DNA of 64,000 nucleotides from JAGXKT01 sp964531695 (GTDB lineage Bacteria; Planctomycetota; Phycisphaerae; SM23-33), in contig CAZHEH010000014.1 in NCBI GenBank assembly GCA_964531695.1, positions 11,949 to 75,948 of the forward strand, read 5' to 3'. Below are positions 32,798-42,500 of the stretch, one piece after another. The number at the start of each line of letters is the position of its first letter. Position 1 is the first letter of the stretch. The notes under the pieces were generated by a model. It had not been told where the DNA came from, made no database searches, and saw nothing but the letters and a program-made list of their open reading frames with translations. The position numbers and the translations under genes were made by a program.

Positions 32798-33010
32798 CTT
32801 GCCTCCCGATGCAGGTCCAGTGCCGCCCCAACGCGGGGAGCCGCGAATCGCCGGAAGCATACGATACGGGCGAGCGGAACGCACAGATCGCCGTCACTTC
32901 CGGCCGATCCGGGAAACCTCGGAGCTTTTGGGTTGCTCGCTCAACAGCCGCTTCCGGCGGACCGATAGATAGTATCGGCATTGGGGCGGATCGAAGCGCC
33001 AGGAGTAGCC

Positions 33011-33511
33011 ATGACCGCAGTGAACGAAGTCAAGCGTATTGTCAATCATCGGGAGCGCGTGCTGACCGTGTCCCAGTGGTCGCCGGTGGCCGAGGCGGCG
33101 CGGGTGATGAAGGAAAACGGCGTCGGCTCGCTGGTGGCGGTCAACGAGGACGGCGAGACCGTGGGGATCATCACCGAGCGGGACGTGCTCGGGAAAGTCG
33201 TGGCGGCAGCCGCGGACCCGTCGGAAACAACGGTGGCGGACGTAATGAGCCCCAAAGTCATCGCGTGTACGCTGTCCACCACCATCGCCCGTGCCCAGCA
33301 GATCATGGCCGGCAACTCGATCCGGCACCTGCCGGTGATCGAGGAAGGCCGGCTGATGGGCATGATCTCCAGCCGGGACATCCTCTCGCATCAGCTCTCG
33401 ACTACGCAGGCGATTTTGCGGCGCCAGTCGCGCGTACTCGAGGAGTTGGAGCGGCAGCATCCCGGAATCACGCAAATCGAGAAGGATCCGACCGGACGAG
33501 TCGTGATCTGA
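33011..33511 (+). CDS. Paired CBS domain protein
   Basis: A 166-residue cytoplasmic protein made of two CBS motifs (Bateman module): EAARVMKENGVGSLVAVNED, GIITERDVL, then VADVMSPKVIACTLSTTIAR, IRHLPVIEEGRLMGMISSRD. Such stand-alone modules bind adenine nucleotides and sense energy charge; the partner is unknown. AGGAG lies five bases before the ATG at 33011. A strong terminator follows. Confidence 0.9.
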   Translation: MTAVNEVKRIVNHRERVLTVSQWSPVAEAARVMKENGVGSLVAVNEDGETVGIITERDVLGKVVAAAADPSETTVADVMSPKVIACTLSTTIARAQQIMAGNSIRHLPVIEEGRLMGMISSRDILSHQLSTTQAILRRQSRVLEELERQHPGITQIEKDPTGRVVI

Positions 33512-33572
33512 CGGCACAACGAGCCGCTTGGTACGGGGAAACGGGGAGCCGGGGAAGAACCAGCAGGGGCGG

Positions 33573-33614
33573 GAAGACGAGAAGCCCGCGCAATCGCGCG
33601 GGCTTCTTGTCTTC
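33573..33614 (+). terminator. Strong hairpin terminator after the CBS gene
   Basis: GAAGCCCGCGC (33581-33591) and GCGCGGGCTTC (33596-33606) pair with the loop AATC. The stem extends through GAAGAC (33573-33578) and GTCTTC (33609-33614). It stands between convergent genes and could serve the HEAT-repeat gene from the other side as well. Confidence 0.8.
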
Positions 33615-33694
33615 TACACTTCGGCGCGCCCCTGGCGGGTTGAAGCGATTCCGAAAACTCCCGCTCAGTCCACCGCGAACCGAGGCGGGGCCGC

Positions 33695-35884
33695 TCAGTC
33701 CGTGCCGGCCGTGCCCTGGATGATCGGCACGATGTCCTCGCTGGCCAGGCCCATGGCGCCGAACGCCTCGGCCGCGGCCATGCGGATCGGATGCGACTCG
33801 GCGCCGTCCGTGGCGACGGACCGCACGCCGTCAATCTGCTTCTCCGTCAGCGAGTTCCCATAGTGCCGCATCGAGCTTCCCAGGGCCGCGTAGGCCGCCA
33901 GCCGGACCTCTTCCGGCACCGCGCCGTCGTTGGCGAACTCGGCCAGGTCCTGCTGGGCCGTGGTGTTGTCAATCGCGCCGAGGGCGTGCGCGGCGGCCTT
34001 GCGAACGGCCGCACTGTCAGAGCCCAGCGCCTGGCTCAGCGCCGGCAACACGTACGACAGGTCGTAGATCTTGCTGTCGCTCCGGCCCAGGGCCTGCACG
34101 GCCTCCGCCGCGGCAACGGCCCACCGGTCGGCCTCATCGGGGCTCAGGGGACGCCCGACACTGGCCCGGATCGTCCGCGTCACGGCCGCGTCCAGGTCTT
34201 CTGCGTCCGGCTCGTTCGCCACGGACGCCACCGTCTCGTCGTCCTGCGTCAACTCATCGATGCTCGGCGACTCGTTCGCAACCACCAACGGCAGCCGGAC
34301 GTAGCGAGGGTCGCTTCGTACCGCGTCCAGCACCCGCTTGGCGGCCGGCCGGGCGCCGACGACCGCCACGTCCGCACCGGCATAGGGCTGGGCCTTGGCC
34401 ATCGCCTTGCCCACGTCTTCGTCCTCGACGACGGTGTAGCCCGCGTCGCGCAGTTGCGCCTTGAGCAGGTTCCGCTGCTCCAGATCCTCGCAGACGAGCA
34501 GCGCGACCTTGCTGCCCGGCTGCCGCAGCGCGCCCGACAAGACCGGCATGACCATCTGGTAGCCGGCGAAACGGACGGACGGTTGGGCCTTGGCCAGCGA
34601 CACGGCCGCGAAGAACCGCACCTCGCGGTCGGGATACGTCATGGACGCCACGAGCGGGCGGGCGTCGAAGATGCGGTCCGTGCCGATGATCCGCACGAGG
34701 GACTTCAGCGCCGCCAGCGCGACGGGGGTGTTCTCGTCGTCCAGGGCGCGGCTTATGACATCCTGGAGGTACTCGGGGCTGCTGGCCAGCGCGTAGAACT
34801 GCGCGGAGGGCTGTTCCGGGCCGCGAAGCGGGTTGAGCTGCCCGGCCGGCAGGTTCGCTTCCTCGTTGAACGCGGCCGAGAGCCACATCGGCACGGCCGC
34901 GTAATACTCGTCATTGTGGGCCAGCGCCAAGCGGGCCATCCGCTTGGCGTACACGTCGCAGAAAACCTGGCGCGGAACGGCCACGTGGACGAGCCCCAGG
35001 CCCTCGCGCCACCGCCAGATGTTCGCGGTAGAGCTGCGGGGGTCCGGGCGGAGCGACTCGGCCCGGTAGTAGTAATGCTTGGCGTAGTCGTAGTAGAGTT
35101 CGGCGGCGGGCTTGCCCAGGGCCGTTTTGCCGCCACAGGCGATGATCGCCCGCTCGACGGCCGACTGCACCGCCGGCAGCAGCTCCTCGCGCTCGTGCAG
35201 TTCCTTCAGGCGAGGCAGCGCGTGGGGGTACTCGATCTGTCCGAGGGCGTCGGCGAAGACCTTCTGCAGATTGGCGTCACTAGTCTGGAGGGCGGCCGAA
35301 AGCGGACGAACCGCCTCTTTGCCCATATCCGGGAAAATATTGACGATCCGGGCCCGTAGCGTGTCCGGCACTTCCGGGGTCATCAGCTCCTGGATGAGGT
35401 ACGGCACGGCGTACTCGCCGCTTTCCAGCAGTCGTTCGCGGCCCATATTGTAGCTTTCGAGCCCACCGCCCAGCATCTCGATGGCCTCGCGGATGCGGTC
35501 CGGATCGGCCTTCTGCTGCTGGTAGCCCTTCTCGATCAGGTCGCGGATCTGCTGGATCGGTTCTTCCATGCCCCTAAGGTGCATGCCGCGGGACAGTTCC
35601 GTCATGACCGTGGGCGGCCGCAGCGACAACTGGTACATGAGCGTCGGGCTCGGGTCCCGCTCCAGCAGGGCGGTGGCGAAGCTGCGGGCCGCGTCCGCGT
35701 TGGCCGTGCGAACGTAGTACAGCAACTGCTGCCAAAGCTCGGGCACGTTCATCTTCGTCGCGTCGCCCACGTCCGGCCCGTCGGCCTCATCGATCGGCGG
35801 AAGGTCTTGCGCCGCGGCCAGGCCCGCCGGGGCCAGAACGGCCAGGGCCAGAACCAGCGAAAGGAGTATTCGTCTCGTAGCCAT
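33695..35884 (-). CDS. Secreted HEAT-repeat protein with embedded receiver-like domain
   Basis: A 729-residue exported protein. The signal peptide is ILLSLVLALAVLAPAGLAAA with cleavage near AAAQD. Helical HEAT/Armadillo-like repeats follow on both sides (LIQELMTPEVPDTLRARIVN, SAAVRKAAAHALGAI, EVRLAAYAALGSSM). At about residues 475-560 there is a receiver-like alpha/beta segment (KVALLVCEDLEQRNLLKAQL, ADVAVVGARPAAKRVLDAV) that lacks a clear phospho-acceptor Asp. The ATG at 35884 follows GGGAGAG. Role unknown; probably a periplasmic scaffold. It has its own strong promoter at 36028-36055. Confidence 0.82.
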   Translation of the reverse strand: MATRRILLSLVLALAVLAPAGLAAAQDLPPIDEADGPDVGDATKMNVPELWQQLLYYVRTANADAARSFATALLERDPSPTLMYQLSLRPPTVMTELSRGMHLRGMEEPIQQIRDLIEKGYQQQKADPDRIREAIEMLGGGLESYNMGRERLLESGEYAVPYLIQELMTPEVPDTLRARIVNIFPDMGKEAVRPLSAALQTSDANLQKVFADALGQIEYPHALPRLKELHEREELLPAVQSAVERAIIACGGKTALGKPAAELYYDYAKHYYYRAESLRPDPRSSTANIWRWREGLGLVHVAVPRQVFCDVYAKRMARLALAHNDEYYAAVPMWLSAAFNEEANLPAGQLNPLRGPEQPSAQFYALASSPEYLQDVISRALDDENTPVALAALKSLVRIIGTDRIFDARPLVASMTYPDREVRFFAAVSLAKAQPSVRFAGYQMVMPVLSGALRQPGSKVALLVCEDLEQRNLLKAQLRDAGYTVVEDEDVGKAMAKAQPYAGADVAVVGARPAAKRVLDAVRSDPRYVRLPLVVANESPSIDELTQDDETVASVANEPDAEDLDAAVTRTIRASVGRPLSPDEADRWAVAAAEAVQALGRSDSKIYDLSYVLPALSQALGSDSAAVRKAAAHALGAIDNTTAQQDLAEFANDGAVPEEVRLAAYAALGSSMRHYGNSLTEKQIDGVRSVATDGAESHPIRMAAAEAFGAMGLASEDIVPIIQGTAGTD

Positions 35885-36027
35885 GATCTCTCCCACGTGT
35901 TGGGGTGCGTACGCCGCGCAAGCCGCCGGCGGCGGGGCCATGCTCATGCGTGATCCTTGCAAGCTGATGGACATATGGATGGAATGACGGCAGGCCCGCG
36001 TATGCGGTGCCCGCGGTAACGGCGGCG

Positions 36028-36055
36028 ATTATAGATGCCGGGCATCACGTGTCAA
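36028..36055 (-). promoter_or_regulatory. HEAT-repeat gene promoter with palindrome in the spacer
   Basis: Read on the minus strand: TTGACA (36055-36050), a 16-base spacer and TATAAT (36033-36028), a near-consensus promoter. The spacer contains the perfect inverted repeat GATGCCGGGCATC (36034-36046), a likely repressor site. The leader is about 137 bases. Confidence 0.75.
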
Positions 36056-36087
36056 TCAAAACCGCCGCCCGCTTCGGCCGGGCGGTT
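36054..36087 (-). terminator. Hairpin terminator after the LOG-family gene
   Basis: On the minus strand AACCGCCCG pairs with CGGGCGGCGGTT (one bulge) around GCCGAAG, followed by TTTTGATT. It lies 28 bases past the LOG-family stop and touches the -35 of the next promoter. Confidence 0.7.
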
Positions 36088-36114
36088 CGCCGCGACAACC
36101 GACGGACCGGCCCC

Positions 36115-36957
36115 TCACGGCTGGTTCACGTAGTGCCGTGTGAGTTCATCGCGCAGGAAGGTGAAGGCCGTGTCCACGTCATCACAGATGCGGAACAGCT
36201 TCAGATCCTCCGGGGCGATGGTGCCGTGCTCGACCAGGGCGTCGAAGTTGATGACGCTGCGCCAGTAGTCGGCCCCATACACGATGACCGGCATATCCGG
36301 CGACTTCTTGCCCGTCTGGGCCAGCGTGAGCACCTCGAACAGCTCATCCAGCGTCCCGAAGCCACCCGGAAACGCCACCAGCGCCCGCGCCAGGTACACG
36401 AACCAGAACTTCCGCATGAAGAAATAGTGGAACTCGAAGGATAACTCCGGCGTCTGGAAGGCGTTGGCCTCCTGCTCCAGCGGAAGCGAGATATTCAAGC
36501 CGATCGAGGGGCCCCCTGCCTCCTGGGCGCCGCGATTGGCCGCCTCCATGATGCCCGGACCGCCCCCCGAGCAAACGGCGAAGCGGTTCGAACCCGAGGG
36601 CAGCGACCGAGCCCAGTGCGTAATACGATGCGCCAAGGCCCGCGCATCCTCGTAGTAGCGCGCCATGTCGACGGCGCGGCGGGCCTCTGCCAGCCGTCGG
36701 CGGGCTTCCTCGCCCTCGTCCCCCCGCTGCTCGGCCTCGACGAGTTGGGCGTCGGCCTCCTGACCGGACACGCACCGCGTCGAGCCGAAGAACACGATCG
36801 TGTCCCGCACCCCGTGGCGGCGAAACCGCTCTGCCGGCTCCACGAACTCGCAGAGCACCCGGATCTCGCGGGCGGCCGCACTGTTCAGAAAGCGCAGATT
36901 CTTGTACGACTTCTGGGGCCAGGGCCCTTCATCCGGGACGAAGGGATCCGCACTCAT
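36115..36957 (-). CDS. LOG-family protein (TIGR00730-like)
   Basis: A 280-residue Rossmann-type protein of the LOG/lysine-decarboxylase-like family, whose studied members release cytokinin-type bases from nucleoside monophosphates. The family motifs are VCSGGGPGIMEAANRGAQEA and FPGGFGTLDELFEVLTLAQT. It has an N-terminal extension of about 60 residues and a charged insertion (EAEQRGDEGEEARRRLAEAR). The start overlaps the alkaline phosphatase stop by four bases (ATGA), so the two are translated together; a link between phosphate and nucleotide salvage is possible. Confidence 0.85.
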   Translation of the reverse strand: MSADPFVPDEGPWPQKSYKNLRFLNSAAAREIRVLCEFVEPAERFRRHGVRDTIVFFGSTRCVSGQEADAQLVEAEQRGDEGEEARRRLAEARRAVDMARYYEDARALAHRITHWARSLPSGSNRFAVCSGGGPGIMEAANRGAQEAGGPSIGLNISLPLEQEANAFQTPELSFEFHYFFMRKFWFVYLARALVAFPGGFGTLDELFEVLTLAQTGKKSPDMPVIVYGADYWRSVINFDALVEHGTIAPEDLKLFRICDDVDTAFTFLRDELTRHYVNQP

Positions 36958-38378
36958 TCGGCGGACTCCGCAAGCTCCGCACGGCCGCAATCCCCCCGCC
37001 CACTTGGGCAGCTCCGGCAGCCCCCGCCCAAGGCCGCGGCCATGACGCGGTAGACGTCGGTGTTGTCCACATAGGCCCCCCAGACCGGGTCAATGCCTCG
37101 CACGAGACGGACAAACCGTTCCGCGCCCGCCCCGCGGGCGTACAGCGGAACAAGAGCGTTCGTATGACCTCCACAAAAGTGTTTGGCGCCCGGCAGCTCG
37201 CCCTTGCCTCGATTGACGACCCGCTGGAACGGCTCCTCGCCGTCCGCCTCCGGGCCCCAGATTCCGCCGCATTCGTGGTCGGACGTGACGATCACGAGCG
37301 TCTCGTCCCACGAACTATGCCGCTCCACCCATCCGGCCACGGCCTCGACGGCGCGGTTGAAGTCCGTCTGCTCCTCGATCATCCGGCCGAGTCGGCCGCC
37401 GTGATTCGCCCAATCCACCGCGCCGCCCTCGACCATCAGGAAGAAGCCCTCCTCGCCCCGGGCAAGCGTGTGGATCGCCGCCATCGTCATCGTGGGCAGG
37501 TCGGGCACGTTCTCGTTGGGCTCGTCCATGCCGTCGCCCTCCCGGCCCTCCTGGAGCGTCTTACGGCAACGCGCGACGCCGAATAGTCGATCCGGCGCCT
37601 GGGACGGATCGGCGGCGATGGCTTCGAAGTCGGCCTTCGAGTCGATCAGCGTCCAGCCCTTTCCGGTCGTGCCGGACTTCAGGTCGTCCCAGGTCGCCTT
37701 TCCTCCGACGTATTTGTACTGGCGAGCCGCCTCGTCCACGGGCTCGCCGTTGTCGTCGTACTCCGGGTGCCCGCAGCCCATCACGACATCCAGCGTACGC
37801 CCGTAGATCATCTCCCGCGCGATGGCGACATAGTTGCCCCGCGAGTCATTGTGCGCCGCCAGGGCGGCCGGCGTGGCGTGGGCGAAGTGCACGGAGGTCA
37901 CCGCCCCCGCCTTCATGCCCTTGTGATCGGCCCGTTCCGCGATGGTCGCCAGGTCGCGTCGATCGATGTCAACCGCGATCGCGCCCCCGTAGGTCTTCCG
38001 ACCGGTATAAAGGGCCGTGGCGGCCGCGGCCGAGTCGGTCGCCGGGTACTCATACACCGACCAGTCGAACTCCGACCAGAACTTCTCGGGGTCGTATCCG
38101 CCGGGCTCGCCGTCCCGGCCGAGCATGTACGTCGTGCAGGCCAGCCGGACGGGCCAGCCGTCGTACACCTGCCGGCCCAGCTCGCCGTGCTGGTAATAGC
38201 TCGTCGCGTCGAAGCAGTTGAACCCCGCCCCGTCGCTGACCAGCAGGATGATGTTCTTGGCCTGCCCGTGCTCCCTCGGGCCGTGAAGGCCAACCTCCGG
38301 CTCGCCGTCCGCCGCCGCGGCGCACGCCACCGGCAGAATCGACATCACCATCGCGACCATGAGTCTGTATCGTTTCAT
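36954..38378 (-). CDS. Alkaline phosphatase
   Basis: A 474-residue secreted metal-dependent phosphomonoesterase. Signal peptide MVMSILPVACAAAADG. Metal and catalytic motifs are NIILLVSDGAGFN (metal Asp), YPATDSAAAATALYTG (nucleophile Ser), VHFAHATPAA, FFLMVEGGAVDWANHGG, IVTSDHECGG (metal Asp-His) and FCGGHTNALVPLYARG. The C-terminus has a Cys-rich stretch (GGGCRSCPSGRGDCGRAE). It has a promoter and a palindrome just upstream and shares a divergent control region with the SGNH hydrolase gene. Confidence 0.93.
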   Translation of the reverse strand: MKRYRLMVAMVMSILPVACAAAADGEPEVGLHGPREHGQAKNIILLVSDGAGFNCFDATSYYQHGELGRQVYDGWPVRLACTTYMLGRDGEPGGYDPEKFWSEFDWSVYEYPATDSAAAATALYTGRKTYGGAIAVDIDRRDLATIAERADHKGMKAGAVTSVHFAHATPAALAAHNDSRGNYVAIAREMIYGRTLDVVMGCGHPEYDDNGEPVDEAARQYKYVGGKATWDDLKSGTTGKGWTLIDSKADFEAIAADPSQAPDRLFGVARCRKTLQEGREGDGMDEPNENVPDLPTMTMAAIHTLARGEEGFFLMVEGGAVDWANHGGRLGRMIEEQTDFNRAVEAVAGWVERHSSWDETLVIVTSDHECGGIWGPEADGEEPFQRVVNRGKGELPGAKHFCGGHTNALVPLYARGAGAERFVRLVRGIDPVWGAYVDNTDVYRVMAAALGGGCRSCPSGRGDCGRAELAESAE

Positions 38379-38394
38379 TTCGGCTTCACCTCCG

Positions 38395-38409
38395 TGGTTC
38401 AAGGAACCA
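38395..38409. promoter_or_regulatory. 15-bp palindrome at the phosphatase transcription start
   Basis: TGGTTC-AAG-GAACCA, a perfect 6-bp inverted repeat with a 3-base centre. It covers the predicted start of transcription (near 38406) of the alkaline phosphatase gene, where a bound repressor would block transcription. Confidence 0.5.
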
Positions 38410-38412
38410 ACT

Positions 38413-38442
38413 ATCATACGGGCGCCATCCTCCCCGGTGCAA
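38413..38442 (-). promoter_or_regulatory. Alkaline phosphatase promoter
   Basis: On the minus strand: TTGCAC (38442-38437), an 18-base spacer and TATGAT (38418-38413). The -35 lies only two bases from the -35 of the divergent SGNH gene promoter. Confidence 0.55.
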
Positions 38443-38444
38443 AC

Positions 38445-38473
38445 TTGCCGGTCCGGCCGGGCCCGTCTACAAT
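38445..38473 (+). promoter_or_regulatory. SGNH hydrolase promoter
   Basis: TTGCCG (38445-38450), a 17-base spacer and TACAAT (38468-38473). The predicted start is near 38480, 20 bases before the ATG; a ribosome binding site AAGCGGAAGG lies between. Confidence 0.6.
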
Positions 38474-38500
38474 CCCCGCAGCCCAAGCGGAAGGACTGCC

Positions 38501-39496
38501 ATGCAGCACATCGACCCTCATCCCGCGTTCCTTCACGGCGCCGTATCCGTCGAGTGCCGCGACGGGTGGATCAAGCCCTGGCGCATTCCGCATGAGCAGC
38601 GGGGGCTCTTCCCGCCCGATGACGGCTTGCCGGAGCGGGCCGATCGGGCGGCGGGCGTTCGTGTCCGCGTTCGAACGGATTCCCCCCGGCTCGGCCTGGC
38701 CGTGGCCCCCTGGCCCGACCCGCGGGTGTTCGACCTCGTGCTGAATGAGGCGGACATCGCGGCCACGGCCGTGCTCGAGCCCAACGAGGAAGAGTTGCTC
38801 TTCGACGGACTGCCCGCGGGCGAGCGCACGGCGGACATCTGGCTGCACGTCGGGGCGCCGGTCGAGCTTCGGGCGCTGCTGGCCGAGGACGGCGCCCGCG
38901 TCGCCCCGGCCGACGACGAGCGGCCGCGGTGGATCGCCTACGGCAGCTCCATCACGCAATGCGGCGACGCCCACAGCCCGGCACGGGCCTGGCCGGCGAC
39001 CGCGGCACGGATGCGCGGCCTGAACCTGACCTGCCTGGGCTTCGGCGGCAACTGCCACATGGAGACGATGGTCGCCCTGACCATCCGCGACCTGCCGGCC
39101 GACGTCATCACGCTCAAGCTCGGCATCAACATGCACGGGGGCTCGTACTCCCCGCGGACGTTCACGGCGCAGGTCATCGGCTTCGTCCGGATTCTCCGCG
39201 AGCGGCACGCCGACATCCCCATCGCGGTCGTCTCGCCCATCGCCAACCGCGAGGGCGAGCACACCCCGGGCGCCACGGGCATGGACCTGGCGATGATGCG
39301 GGAGCACCTCGCCGACGCCGTCCAACGCCTGGCCGACCACGGCGACCCGAACCTGCACTACCTCGACGGACGGGAGCTGTTCGGCGAGGAGCTCTGCGAG
39401 ACGAACCTGCCCGACCAGGTCCATCCGGACGGCGACGGCTACGAGATCATCGGCCGAAACGCAGCCCGGAAGCTCCTGCCGATGCTCGGCTTCTGA
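38501..39496 (+). CDS. SGNH-fold hydrolase
   Basis: A 331-residue GDSL/SGNH-type esterase. An N-terminal beta-sandwich (residues 1-135) precedes the hydrolase domain. Block I is RWIAYGSSITQCG with the nucleophile Ser. The Gly is in CLGFGGNCHME, the Asn-containing block III is LKLGINMHGG, and block V is DQVHPDGDGY with the catalytic Asp-x2-His pair. No signal peptide is seen. Such two-domain SGNH proteins deacetylate sugars or act on polysaccharide esters; the substrate is unknown here. Confidence 0.88.
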   Translation: MQHIDPHPAFLHGAVSVECRDGWIKPWRIPHEQRGLFPPDDGLPERADRAAGVRVRVRTDSPRLGLAVAPWPDPRVFDLVLNEADIAATAVLEPNEEELLFDGLPAGERTADIWLHVGAPVELRALLAEDGARVAPADDERPRWIAYGSSITQCGDAHSPARAWPATAARMRGLNLTCLGFGGNCHMETMVALTIRDLPADVITLKLGINMHGGSYSPRTFTAQVIGFVRILRERHADIPIAVVSPIANREGEHTPGATGMDLAMMREHLADAVQRLADHGDPNLHYLDGRELFGEELCETNLPDQVHPDGDGYEIIGRNAARKLLPMLGF

Positions 39497-39551
39497 GGCG
39501 CTCGCTCCCCGCGGGATGCGCAAAAAGCCCTCGCGATCTCGCCGCGGTCGG

Positions 39552-39557
39552 TACAAT
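39552..39557 (+). promoter_or_regulatory. -10 box right before the activase start
   Basis: TACAAT followed by the ATG at 39568 about ten bases later. There is no good -35 and no ribosome binding site. It fits the pattern of start-proximal -10 boxes seen at 7830 and 11344. Confidence 0.4.
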
Positions 39558-39567
39558 GGCGTGCCTT

Positions 39568-42500
39568 ATGCGATGCTACGCAGGGATCGACATCGGGGCG
39601 GTCAGCGCCACCGCGGCCGTCATCGCCGACGAGGACCTCGGACCGTCCGTTGGGCCGCTCCGCCGTCATGGGCGCTGCGCCGCGGGTGCGGGTTGGCTGT
39701 ACGTCCTGGATTATCGCCGCACGCGCGGCCGTCCCCTGGAGACGGCCACGGAGTTTCTCGAGGGTATCGCCGAAGCCGTCGGACGGAACGCCGTTGCGGG
39801 ACTGCGCCTAACCGGCAGCGGCTCGAAGATGGCGGCGGCGAAGCTCCAGGCGCCGACCGTCAACGAGTTCCGCGCCGCAGCCAGCGGGCTGGCGGCGCTG
39901 GGCGTGCGGGCCCGTTGTGTCTTCGAGATGGGCGGCGAAACGAGCAAGTATCTGCTGCTCGAGCGGACGGACTCCGGCGGCTACGGCATCACGGACTACG
40001 CGACGAACGGCGACTGCGCCGCGGGGACGGGGGCCTTCCTCGACCAGCAGGCCGGGCGGCTCCAGTACGACATCGAGCAGGTCGGCGAGATCGTCCTGGG
40101 CACGGAGCGCACGGCCAGCATCGCCGGGCGATGCAGCGTCTTCGCCAAGAGCGACATGATCCATGCCCAGCAGAAGGGCTACTCCCCGGCCGAGGTGCTG
40201 CGCGGCCTGTGCGACGCGGTGGCCCGGAACTTCCGGGCGGCCGTGGTGCGGTCGCATCCGATCGAGCCGCCCGTCGCGCTGATCGGCGGCGTGGCCTCGA
40301 ACGCCGCGGTGGTGCGGGCGATGCGAGAGGCGTTCGAACTGGGCGAGGATGACCTGTTCGTGCCGGAGGCCTACGCCCATGTCGGCGCCGCGGGCGCGGC
40401 CTTCGAGGCGGCGCGTGCGGGCACCGAGGAGGGTCTGAGCCACCTGAGCGACCTGCAAGCCGCCAGCGACACCGCCCACGGCACCTTCCCGACGCAGGAA
40501 CCGCTGGCGATGGATCGCGTCATTCTGCTCCGCGACCGCGACGTGGCATACGAGCCGCCGCCGGCGGGCGAGCCCATCGAGGCGTATCTCGGCGTGGATA
40601 TCGGCAGCGTGTCGACCAACGTGGTTGTCGTCGACCCGGACGGGCAACTCGTCACGGAAATCTACACGCGGACGCAGGGCAGGCCCATCGAGGTCGTCGC
40701 CGACGCGCTCCGACAAATCGAGAGGGAATGGGGCGATCGGCTGGTTATCCGCGGCGCGGGCACGACCGGCTCCGGGCGAGAGCTGATCGGCGCGCTGATC
40801 GGCGCGGACACGGTCAACGACGAGATCACCGCCCACAAGACCGGCGCGACCTTCGTCGGGCAGCGGATGCTCGACGGGCGGGTTCCGGACACGATCTTCG
40901 AGATCGGCGGGCAGGACTCGAAGTTCATCTCGCTCGACCGCGGCGTGGTCGTGGACTTCACCATGAACGACGCCTGTGCGGCCGGGACCGGCAGCTTCCT
41001 CGAAGAACGGGCCGAGGAGCTGGATATCGCCATCAAGGGGCAGTTCGCCGAACTCGCACTGGCGAGCGAAGCGCCGATCCGCCTCGGAGAGCGCTGCACC
41101 GTGTTCATGGAGCGCGACGTCAACAGTTACATGCAGCGCGGCGCCGAGACGGCAGATCTCGTGGCCGGGCTGGCCTACTCGGTCGTCTACAACTACATCA
41201 ACCGCGTCGTCCGCGGGCGGCACATCGGCGATACGATCTTCTTCCAGGGCGGCACGGCCTACAACGACGCCGTGGCGGCCGCGTTCGCCGCGGTCACGGG
41301 CAGCGAGATCATCGTACCGCCCCACAACGGCGTGATCGGCGCGATCGGCGCGGCGCTGCTGGCCAAGGACAANNNNNNNNNNNNNNNNNNNNNNNNNNNN
41401 NNNNNNNNNNNNNNNNNNNNNNNNNNNNNNNNNNNNNNNNNNNNNNNNNNNNNNNNNNNNNNNNNNNNNNNNAAAGCCGAAGGGGCCCGCGCGGGGGCGG
41501 ACGGCGCCGAGGCGGGCGCGTACGTCTCGGACCTCGTGGAGCAGATGAGCGGCGCGGCCGGTGGGGCCGAGCCGGCCTCGACGTCGCGCTTCCGCGGCTG
41601 GGACATGTCGAAGGTCGACTACACGCTGCGAGAGTTCACCTGCAAGGGCTGCTCGAACCACTGCCGCATTCAGGAGTTCACCGTCGAAGGCGAAAAGACG
41701 TACTGGGGAGATAAGTGCTCCGACCGCTACCGAAAGCAGGCCAAGGCCGAGCGCGAGCCGGTGATCGACGATCTGTTCGCCCTGCGCGAGCAATGGCTGC
41801 TGGATGAGTCCGGTTTGCCGGACGTGCCGGCGGATGCGCCGACGGTGGGCATCCCACGGACGATGTTCGCCATCGAGCAGATGCCGTTCTGGCGAACGCT
41901 GCTGGCACGGCTGGGCTACCGCACGGTGCTGAGCGACGCGACGAACCGCCACATCGTGCAGGCCGGCGGCGATGCCGTCGTGGCCGAGCCGTGCTTCCCG
42001 ATCATCGTCGCACATGGGCACGTGGCGGACCTCGAGCGGAAGGGCGTCGACTGGATCCTACTGCCGAACATCGTCTCGATGGAGACGCAGTGGCTGCACA
42101 CGGAATCGCATCTGTGCCCGTGGCACCAGACCCTGCCGTTCGTCGTCCGGCGGGCGCCGAAGCTGTCGCACCTGATGGACCGGTTCCTCACGCCGACCGT
42201 CCGCTTCCGCGAGGGCCGGCCGGGCGTCTGCCGCACGCTGCAAGAGTTCTTCCGCCCGCTGGGCAAGGACAAGAAGACCGTCAGCCGGGCCGTTCGCGCC
42301 GCCTTCGCGGCGCAGGACCGCTTCGAGGATGACCGCCTCGCGGCCGGGCGCGAGGCCCTGGCCACGCTCGAGCGAACCGGCGAGCCCGCCGCGGTGATCG
42401 TCGGGCGACCGTACAACGTGCACGACGACGGCGTGAATCTGGCCGTGCCGCGAAAGCTGCGCGAGCTGTACGGCGTGAACTGCATCCCGCTGGATTTCCT

